8,755 bases of DNA from Bacteroidota bacterium. Its GTDB lineage: Bacteria > Bacteroidota > Bacteroidia > Flavobacteriales > Flavobacteriaceae. The DNA is taken from positions 1-8,755 of the forward strand of contig JAJRSY010000221.1 in NCBI GenBank assembly GCA_024278565.1. The letters run 5' to 3'. The notes under the pieces were generated by a model. It saw nothing but the letters and a program-made list of their open reading frames with translations. It ran no database searches and had not been told where the DNA came from. A program made the position numbers and the translations under genes. Positions 1-5,207 of the stretch are shown piece by piece. Within the stretch, counting starts at the first letter, position 1, and each line of letters begins with the position of its first letter.

Positions 1-18
1 AAGGCAAAATTTATCGGC

Positions 19-59
19 ATAGCCATAGCTATGGCTATAAATTTTAACGCCGATCGGCG
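19..59. repeat. Two adjacent perfect palindromes
   Basis: Bases 19-38 form a perfect 20-bp palindrome, ATAGCCATAGCTATGGCTAT. Bases 48-59 form a perfect 12-bp palindrome, CGCCGATCGGCG. Around the first, AAAATTTAT (6-14) pairs with ATAAATTTT (37-45), offering an alternative larger fold. They lie immediately before the GC-rich hairpin at 72-94. The arrangement suggests a dispersed repeat unit or the end of a mobile element that begins outside the window. The function is unknown. Confidence 0.6.
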
Positions 60-71
60 GAAAAAGAGCAA

Positions 72-94
72 GCCTGCCTGCCGGCGAGGCAGGC
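72..94. repeat. GC-rich hairpin, copy 1 (REP-like)
   Basis: GCCTGCC at 72-78 is the reverse complement of GGCAGGC at 88-94, with a 9-base loop. It belongs to a set of CCTGCC/GGCAGG-type hairpins also seen at 2601-2612, 2744-2768 and 4437-4452, all outside intact genes. It has no T-run after it, so it is not a standard intrinsic terminator. Confidence 0.55.
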
Positions 95-349
95 GGAAAT
101 TTCGGGTTTTAAAGTGGCAGGAGTATATTTATGGAGCGGGTCAAAGAGGGGTTAAAAAACGAGTGCGTGACTACTTCAAAGATTGTACGAACTTAATCGC
201 GAAAGTTGGGGACAATGAAATTCCTAAAAAAGAAACTATGGAGATAGCCTAATACTATGAAAACAATTGTGGAAAATAAACAGTTTATAACTAAGCCCAC
301 AAATTCATTACCTTAGATTTCCTAAACGGAACCCCTACCTTTACTAATT

Positions 350-386
350 AGGGCTAGGAGGGAAAAGCCCTTTGGATGTTTCCCTC
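350..386 (+). promoter_or_regulatory. Possible H-type RNA pseudoknot in the leader of the DUF255 gene
   Basis: Two interlocking inverted repeats are visible. AGGGCT (350-355) pairs with AGCCCT (366-371), and GAGGGAAA (358-365), lying in that loop, pairs with TTTCCCTC (379-386). Read as RNA this is the order stem1-loop(2 nt)-stem2-stem1'-loop(7 nt)-stem2', the geometry of a classical H-type pseudoknot. It lies 32 bases before the ATG at 419. Whether it is transcribed, folds or regulates anything is inference, and it matches no riboswitch class that I recognise. Confidence 0.3.
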
Positions 387-418
387 AACGTTTCACAGTC
401 AAACCTTTATAAAAACCA

Positions 419-2524
419 ATGAATTTTCACCGAAAATATTCTTACTACAAAATACTTGTCTTGTTTTTTTTCTTGTTCAATTCTTGTAAAGAGAATGCCC
501 AAACGATTTCAGAACATGACCATACCAATGACCTGATCCATGAAACAAGCCCGTATTTGCTGCAACATGCCCATAACCCCGTAAATTGGCGTGCGTGGAG
601 CCCTGAAGTCTTGAAAGAGGCAGAGAAGGCCAATAAATTGGTCTTGCTCAGTATCGGCTACTCATCGTGCCATTGGTGCCATGTGATGGAAGAGGAGACC
701 TTTGAAGATGAAGAGGTGGCCAAATTGATGAACGCCGATTTTGTCAGTATCAAGGTGGATCGTGAAGAACGCCCTGATGTAGATCAGGTATACCAGACCG
801 CCATACAATTGTTGGGCCGTAACGGGGGTTGGCCTTTGAATGCAATCATACTCCCAAACGGTAAGCCTCTGTATTTGGGTACCTACCTGCCTAAAAAACA
901 ATGGATCGAGACCTTGTCTAAAATAAGCAAAATGTATACCGAGGATCCTAAAGAAGCCAATGCCTATGCCGATCGCTTGTCACAGGGCATTCAAGAAACC
1001 AATATTTTAGAGCCTTCTTCTGAGTTTGAAAAACTGACCCAAGATGCCGTAAATACAGCGGTCGGAAATTGGAGCGAAAATTGGGATCCACAGTTCGGCG
1101 GTAACAAGGGCCGGCAAAAGTTCATGATGCCCAGTACCCTTGGTTTTCTGTTGGACTATGCCGTTCTTACCAAAGATGAAAGGACCTTGGGCCATGTAAA
1201 GAACACCCTTGACCAGATGGCAAAAGGGGGTATCTACGATCATGTGGGAGGCGGCTTTTTCAGGTACAGTACCGACCCGCAATGGAAAGTGCCGCATTTC
1301 GAAAAAATGCTCTATGACAATGCCCAATTGATAAGCCTCTATTCAAAAGCGTACAAGGTGTTTAAAGATCCTAACTATAAGGCCATCGTATATGGTACCA
1401 TCACTTTTTTAAACCGTGAAATGAAAAACCCGGCTGGGGGGTATTTTGCTGCACTCGATGCTGATAGTGAGGGCGAAGAGGGTAAGTTTTATGTGTGGTC
1501 AATGCTCGAACTGCAATCGGTCTTGGGCGATGATATGGCGATTTTCAGTACGTATTTCAATATAACCAAGGAAAACGTTTGGGAGAACGACACCTATATA
1601 TTATACAAAAAAGGCAACGAAAAGGACTTCTTGAAAGAAAAGGGGGTTTCACCTTCTGACTTTGAAATACTAAAAACCAAATGGGTCGGGGAGTTGTTAA
1701 AGGTCAAGGAAGAAAGGGTGCGACCCACTATTGACGATAAGATCATCACCTCGTGGAACGCCCTTTTGATCAAGGGGTTGGTAGATGCCCATTCGGCATT
1801 TGGGGAAAACGGGTTTTTGGAAGATGCGGTCTCCATCCTTGAATTCCTGACCTCAAAGAGCTATTCGAACGGTACATTGCTGCATTCATATAAAGAGGGA
1901 AGCAAACGCAGCGAGGGTTTTTTAGAAGACTATACCTTTCTGGCCGATGCGGCACTGCACTTGTACGGTGCAACCCTTGATACTGCATATCTTGCTCTTT
2001 CAGAAAAGCTGACCGAAACCGTATTGAACGAATTTGATGATGCGGCAACCGGCATGTTCAGGTATACACAAAAACAGGAACTGATTTCAAAGATAATAAA
2101 AACCGATGACGGGGTCATACCTTCACCAAATGCCGTGATGGCACATAACCTGATGAAGTTGGGCCATATACAGTATGATCTGAAATATATTGAAAGGTCA
2201 AAGACCATGACGACAACGGTATTACCGCAGCTTACCGAGCACGCTTATAGTTATGCGCATTGGGGCAATTTATTGCTCAATTTCAGCCACCCGTATTATG
2301 AAATCGCCGTAGTGGGTTCGAATGCAGAAAAGCTTGTTGCACAATTGCGTAACAACCATCTGCCAAATACCTTGGTCGTGGGCAGCGCGGCTGCGAGTGA
2401 TCTACCCTTGTTCAAAGGGCGGTATGTTGAAGGTGGCACCTATATTTATGTATGCCAAAACAGCAGTTGTAAACTGCCCGTGAAAACGGTTGAAGAGGCA
2501 CTTGCCCAACTTAAAGGGTTTTAA
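419..2524 (+). CDS. DUF255 thioredoxin-fold protein (YyaL/SPATA20-like), predicted lipoprotein
   Basis: This is a 701-residue protein of the DUF255 / Thioredox_DsbH family (YyaL in Bacillus, SPATA20 in animals). Residues 1-22 form a signal peptide with a basic start and an aromatic/leucine-rich core, ending in FNS before Cys23, a relaxed lipobox as expected in Bacteroidota. The family opening HETSPYLLQHAHNPVNW begins at residue 41. A thioredoxin-like domain follows with the redox motif C84-H-W-C87 and the DREERPDVD stretch typical of the family. The rest, to about residue 600, should be an alpha-barrel resembling six-hairpin glycosidases, and the C-terminus keeps a Cys pair (C679, C684). Length is normal and the frame intact. 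The biochemical activity of the family is poorly defined; a periplasmic or outer-membrane-anchored redox or sugar-related role is inference. No Shine-Dalgarno is visible before the ATG. It stands alone, with an element inserted 29 bases after its stop. Confidence 0.9.
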   Translation: MNFHRKYSYYKILVLFFFLFNSCKENAQTISEHDHTNDLIHETSPYLLQHAHNPVNWRAWSPEVLKEAEKANKLVLLSIGYSSCHWCHVMEEETFEDEEVAKLMNADFVSIKVDREERPDVDQVYQTAIQLLGRNGGWPLNAIILPNGKPLYLGTYLPKKQWIETLSKISKMYTEDPKEANAYADRLSQGIQETNILEPSSEFEKLTQDAVNTAVGNWSENWDPQFGGNKGRQKFMMPSTLGFLLDYAVLTKDERTLGHVKNTLDQMAKGGIYDHVGGGFFRYSTDPQWKVPHFEKMLYDNAQLISLYSKAYKVFKDPNYKAIVYGTITFLNREMKNPAGGYFAALDADSEGEEGKFYVWSMLELQSVLGDDMAIFSTYFNITKENVWENDTYILYKKGNEKDFLKEKGVSPSDFEILKTKWVGELLKVKEERVRPTIDDKIITSWNALLIKGLVDAHSAFGENGFLEDAVSILEFLTSKSYSNGTLLHSYKEGSKRSEGFLEDYTFLADAALHLYGATLDTAYLALSEKLTETVLNEFDDAATGMFRYTQKQELISKIIKTDDGVIPSPNAVMAHNLMKLGHIQYDLKYIERSKTMTTTVLPQLTEHAYSYAHWGNLLLNFSHPYYEIAVVGSNAEKLVAQLRNNHLPNTLVVGSAAASDLPLFKGRYVEGGTYIYVCQNSSCKLPVKTVEEALAQLKGF

Positions 2525-2600
2525 AGGGGGTGTTCGATATGTTTATTCAAGAGGGCTATGTTCTAAAAAATGATTGACATAGTATATTATTGATAATCTG

Positions 2601-2612
2601 CCTGCCGGTAGG
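2601..2612. repeat. GC-rich near-palindrome, copy 2 (REP-like)
   Basis: CCTGCCGGTAGG is palindromic apart from one G:T pair. It resembles the hairpin at 72-94 and lies in the left part of the 226-bp element. Confidence 0.4.
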
Positions 2613-2743
2613 TCTGTTGGATTTAGGGGAATTTGTCGTGCACCCGTTTTAACACGGTTAAGTTAAATTTCTATTTTTCCCCTAAACGCCTAAACTATGC
2701 CGGCCAAATTAATATTGGAAAAACACTGTGCAGAACAGTCATA

Positions 2744-2768
2744 AACCCGCCTGTATGACGGGCGGGTT
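2744..2768. repeat. GC-rich hairpin, copy 3 (REP-like)
   Basis: AACCCGCC (2744-2751) and GGCGGGTT (2761-2768) form a perfect 8-bp stem around a 9-base loop. It overlaps by two bases the right inverted end of the 226-bp element. If it is removed, the right end reads GGCTATGTTCTAA then TATGACTG, closer to the left end, so the hairpin may have inserted into the element's right end. Confidence 0.5.
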
Positions 2769-2872
2769 AGAACATAGCCTTCAAGAACCAATTACGCTTG
2801 GTTGAGCAGTAATGGAAAAAACTTCCCCTCCATTTTGTTTCCCTTTGAAATAGAGGGTATGCCAGTTAAGAG

Positions 2873-3100
2873 TTATTGAACAGCTTCTCCAATGGCCGTA
2901 ACCACTCCCGCACCTTCGTGCCCCATAACTATAGGTTTTTCCCATTTGAGCGAATCATAATCCGTGTGGTAGGGGCCGCCCGCTTTTATGGCCACTAATA
3001 CCTCGTCTGACTTTGGGTCTTGAACCTGTATTTTACTAATCTGAAAACCTCCTTTTCCTGTTGCAATGGCCGCTAGGCATTTTTTTTGGTATATCTTCAC
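2873..3100 (-). pseudogene. Truncated zinc-dependent alcohol dehydrogenase remnant
   Basis: Read on the minus strand from a GTG at 3100, 75 codons match the N-terminus of zinc-type medium-chain alcohol dehydrogenases. The stretch HTDYDSLKW and the zinc motif G60-H61-E62-G-A-G are clear. Intact members have about 350-380 residues, so roughly four fifths is missing: a TAA follows Gln75, and none of the three downstream minus-strand frames reads as dehydrogenase. The catalytic zinc ligand expected in GVCHTD is Tyr here (GPYHTD, residue 44), so even a full-length version would probably be inactive. It is oriented opposite to the operon, between the 226-bp element and the kdgK control region. The remnant is likely the scar of a deletion, perhaps linked to the nearby element, although it lies outside that element's ends. 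Confidence 0.75.
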
Positions 3101-3171
3101 AATTTAACAGATGGGTCTCGTCTGAAGTTTGTTCAAAAATACACTTCTTACCTAAAACAGTGCTATTGTGA

Positions 3172-3283
3172 CAAGGAGTATTTGTAATTGAACGTTTTAT
3201 CCCCCATAATATGTATTTTTGGAAAATGATTGTTAAATTCGGCAATTCTTTGTTTTCAAGGAGTATTTTCTTTTTTTGAAAAC
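3172..3283 (+). promoter_or_regulatory. kdgK control region: 12-bp direct repeat and 8-bp inverted repeat
   Basis: CAAGGAGTATTT occurs exactly twice, at 3172-3183 and 3257-3268, 85 bases apart (about eight helical turns), on either side of the putative -7 box. The downstream copy sits inside an inverted repeat, GTTTTCAA (3252-3259) with TTGAAAAC (3276-3283). This arrangement would suit an operator for a sugar-acid regulator with two sites on one helix face. The regulator is unknown and none is encoded in the window. The second inverted repeat falls in the leader, so it could instead be an RNA hairpin. Confidence 0.4.
3188..3221 (+). promoter_or_regulatory. Candidate Bacteroidota-type promoter for the uronate operon
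   Basis: TATTTTTG at 3214-3221 matches the Bacteroidota -7 consensus TAnnTTTG exactly. A TTG at 3188-3190 could be the -33 element, with a spacing of 23 bases, slightly long. Transcription would start near 3228, giving a leader of about 70 bases to the kdgK ATG. No other exact TAnnTTTG match was noticed in this gap. Confidence 0.45.
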
Positions 3284-3297
3284 GTAAATTTTAATAG

Positions 3298-4338
3298 ATG
3301 AAAAAAGTAGTAACCTTCGGTGAAATTATGTTGCGTTTGTCACCTTCTGGATTTTTAAGATTCTCACAGACCAGTTCCTTTGATATAGTGTACGGTGGGG
3401 GCGAAAGCAATGTAGCGGTCTCGCTTGCCAATTATGGTGTACCTGTCGATTTTGTCACCCGTTTGCCAAAGAACGATATTGGCGAATGTGCCATGATGGA
3501 AATGCGCAAGCGAGGCGTAAATGTCGATAAAATTGTTTATGGTGGTGATCGTTTGGGTATCTATTTTCTAGAGACCGGAGCCGTATCACGCGGCAGCAAG
3601 GTCGTATACGACAGAGCGCATTCGGCCATGGCTGAAATTAAAGTCGGAATGATTGATTGGTCAGCTGCTTTTAAAGACGTAGGCTGGTTTCATTGGACCG
3701 GTATCACCCCTGCAATATCGCAAGGGGCGGCAGATGTGTGCTTAGAGGCCGTAAAAGTGGCTAGCGATATGGGAATTACCATTTCCACGGACTTAAACTA
3801 TCGCGCCAAATTGTGGAATTACGGAGTTGAACCTGAGTCTGTTATGACTGAATTGACCTCGTATTGTGATGTAATTTTAGGCAATGAGGAAGATGCCGAA
3901 AAACATTTCGGAATCAAACCGGAGGGGTTGGATATCACTACTCAGGGACATGAAGTAAAGGCCGAGGCCTTTCTATCTGTATGCACACAAATGATGAAGA
4001 AATTCCCCAAAGCGCAAAAAGTAATTACGACCCTTAGAGGTTCTATTTCGGCTTCGCACAATACGTGGGCAGGGGTGCTTTATGATGGAAAAAAAATGTA
4101 TGAATCACCACAGTACCAAATAACCGATATCGTTGATCGGGTAGGTGGTGGTGATTCATTTATGGGCGGATTGATATATGGCTTGCTTACCTATCCTGAA
4201 AATACCCAAAAAGCATTGAATTTTGCGGTAGCTGCATCTTGTTTAAAACACACCATCAAAGGAGATGCAAACTTAGTGACCGTAGCCGAAGTGGAGAAGC
4301 TAATGAGCGGCGATGCATCAGGCAGAGTAGCCCGGTAA
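3298..4338 (+). CDS. kdgK: 2-dehydro-3-deoxygluconokinase (KDG kinase)
   Basis: This 346-residue PfkB/ribokinase-family sugar kinase phosphorylates KDG to KDPG with ATP in the cytosol. Residues 33-47 (GGGESNVAVSLANYG) form the N-terminal PfkB signature that contacts the sugar. Residues 280-288 (DRVGGGDSF) form the C-terminal signature, with D286 as the expected catalytic base next to the GGG anion hole. The stretch STDLNYRAKLW also fits KDG kinases. Length is normal and the frame intact. The ATG at 3298 gives the expected MKKVVTFGEIMLRLSP start; no Shine-Dalgarno is visible, as is usual in Bacteroidota. The specific KDG assignment rests on the family resemblance and on the adjacent KDPG aldolase and uxa genes. 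It is the first gene of the operon, behind the control region at 3172-3283. Confidence 0.92.
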   Translation: MKKVVTFGEIMLRLSPSGFLRFSQTSSFDIVYGGGESNVAVSLANYGVPVDFVTRLPKNDIGECAMMEMRKRGVNVDKIVYGGDRLGIYFLETGAVSRGSKVVYDRAHSAMAEIKVGMIDWSAAFKDVGWFHWTGITPAISQGAADVCLEAVKVASDMGITISTDLNYRAKLWNYGVEPESVMTELTSYCDVILGNEEDAEKHFGIKPEGLDITTQGHEVKAEAFLSVCTQMMKKFPKAQKVITTLRGSISASHNTWAGVLYDGKKMYESPQYQITDIVDRVGGGDSFMGGLIYGLLTYPENTQKALNFAVAASCLKHTIKGDANLVTVAEVEKLMSGDASGRVAR

Positions 4339-4385
4339 TGAATAGTAAAAGGTGTTCTAACTTGGAATAGAGTTAGTATTATATT

Positions 4386-4498
4386 TTGAGCTTGAGTTTG
4401 AACTTGGACTTGAGTTTGAGCCATGCCCACAGTTTACCTGCCGTATGGCAGGGTAGGCAGGCTTCAATTTGAGTTTGAACTTGAACTTGAGTTTGAAC
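4386..4498 (+). repeat. Degenerate TTGARY hexamer tract split by a GC-rich hairpin
   Basis: Six consecutive hexamers at 4386-4421 read TTGAGC, TTGAGT, TTGAAC, TTGGAC, TTGAGT, TTGAGC. A second block at 4463-4498 reads TTCAAT, TTGAGT, TTGAAC, TTGAAC, TTGAGT, TTGAAC. Ten of the twelve fit TTGARY exactly and the others differ by one or two bases. Between the blocks lies the hairpin at 4437-4452. The tract fills most of the 191-base kdgK-kdgA gap and has no coding signal. It may be a slippage-prone array, or a binding array for a protein or the transcription machinery; its role is unknown. Confidence 0.7.
4437..4452. repeat. GC-rich hairpin, copy 4 (REP-like)
   Basis: CCTGCC (4437-4442) and GGCAGG (4447-4452) form a perfect 6-bp stem with a GTAT loop. 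GGTAGGCAGGC follows rather than a T-run, so it is unlikely to be an intrinsic terminator. It interrupts the TTGARY hexamer tract. Confidence 0.55.
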
Positions 4499-4529
4499 TT
4501 TTAACTTAACAACCAGAAACAATAGTATA

Positions 4530-5195
4530 ATGGCACAATACACAAGATTAGAAGTGGCGACCACAATGAAGGATACAGGCATGGTTCCCCTGTTTTTTCA
4601 TTCAGATATCGAGTTGTGTAAAAAAGTATTAAAAGCCTGCTATGATGGAGGTGCAAGATTGTTGGAGTTCACCTCGCGTGGCGATTTCGCCCATGAAATT
4701 TTTGGAGAGCTCAATAAATACGCAATAAAAAAACTGCCCGGAATGATTTTGGGTGTTGGCTCAATAACCGATGCAGGTGCAGCATCTACGTATATGTTGT
4801 TAGGGGCCAATTTTGTGGTGACTCCCGTATTACGTGAAGATATAGCCATAGCCTGTAACCGACGAAAAGTACTTTGGTCGGCAGGTTGCGGGTCATTGAC
4901 CGAAATTGCCAAAGCCGAAGAGTTAGGCTGTGAAATTGTAAAGTTATTTCCGGGCGATATATATGGACCCAAATTCGTAAAGGGAATCAAAGGCCCGCAA
5001 CCATGGACGAACATTATGCCCACAGGTGGGGTTTCTCCTGATGAGGAAAATCTAAAGGCATGGTTTGATGCCGGGGTAACCTGTGTGGGTATGGGATCTC
5101 AATTGATAGGTAAGGAGATACTGGCAAACCAAGATTTTGACACCTTGGAAGCAAGGGTGAAAGAAGCATTGGCTACCATAAAAAAGGTGAGATAA
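4530..5195 (+). CDS. kdgA: 2-dehydro-3-deoxyphosphogluconate (KDPG) aldolase
   Basis: This 221-residue class I aldolase of the Eda/KdgA family is a cytosolic TIM barrel that cleaves KDPG to pyruvate and glyceraldehyde-3-phosphate. Glu46 in LLEFTSRGD is the expected general acid/base and Arg50 the substrate-carboxylate binder. Lys138 in VKLFPGD is the Schiff-base lysine. PTGGV (starting at P167) and the C-terminal VGMGSQL supply the phosphate-binding loops. Length is slightly above the roughly 213 residues of E. coli Eda. It follows kdgK after the repeat-filled 191-base gap and precedes uxaA by 12 bases, so kdgA and uxaA are surely co-transcribed. The name eda would be equally valid. The frame is intact. 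Confidence 0.93.
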   Translation: MAQYTRLEVATTMKDTGMVPLFFHSDIELCKKVLKACYDGGARLLEFTSRGDFAHEIFGELNKYAIKKLPGMILGVGSITDAGAASTYMLLGANFVVTPVLREDIAIACNRRKVLWSAGCGSLTEIAKAEELGCEIVKLFPGDIYGPKFVKGIKGPQPWTNIMPTGGVSPDEENLKAWFDAGVTCVGMGSQLIGKEILANQDFDTLEARVKEALATIKKVR

Positions 5196-5207
5196 TATAT
5201 TTGAACT

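Larger units (their letters stand above)
1..418. other. Intergenic region without a convincing gene; palindromes and structured leader
   Basis: No recognisable gene lies here. An open frame from 31 to 252 begins inside a palindrome and runs through a GC-rich hairpin; its basic translation matches no family I know. A short frame at 257-316 is equally unsupported. What can be seen is a cluster of palindromes at 6-94 and overlapping inverted repeats at 350-386 just before the next gene. The weak box TACCTTTA at 336-343 resembles the Bacteroidota -7 element TAnnTTTG with one mismatch and could drive the gene at 419, but this is a guess. Confidence 0.5.
2554..2779. mobile_element. MITE-like element with 13-bp terminal inverted repeats and flanking direct repeat
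   Basis: GGCTATGTTCTAA at 2554-2566 is repeated in perfect inversion as TTAGAACATAGCC at 2767-2779. The 7-bp direct repeat TTCAAGA flanks the pair at 2546-2552 and 2780-2786; counted as 8 bp it is TTCAAGAG against TTCAAGAA. Together these look like the ends and target-site duplication of a 226-bp non-coding element. Inside are a second inverted repeat, TTTAGGGGAA (2622-2631) with TTCCCCTAAA (2677-2686), and two GC-rich hairpins, one abutting the right end. No transposase is encoded, so it would have to be moved in trans. The ends match those of the element at 8595-8755 at 11 of the first 12 bases. The IS family was not assigned; an 8-bp duplication and a GG start would fit ISL3 or IS1595 relatives. 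Confidence 0.65.

Noticed and set aside
31..252. Open frame of 73 codons at the window start
   Set aside because: It starts inside a perfect palindrome, crosses a GC-rich hairpin, is very basic in its first half and matches no family I recognise. It is kept only as part of the intergenic description.
4437..4452. Intrinsic terminator after kdgK
   Set aside because: The hairpin is short and followed by GGTAGGCAGG rather than a T-run. A second weak hairpin at 4357-4376 also lacks a T-run.
4386..4498. CRISPR-like array
   Set aside because: The repeats are contiguous degenerate hexamers with no unique spacers of regular length.
4379..4582. Minus-strand frames rich in K-L or V-Q repeats in the kdgK-kdgA gap
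   Set aside because: These are translations of the TTGARY hexamer tract that run into kdgA on the other strand; the low-complexity product reflects the repeat, not a protein.
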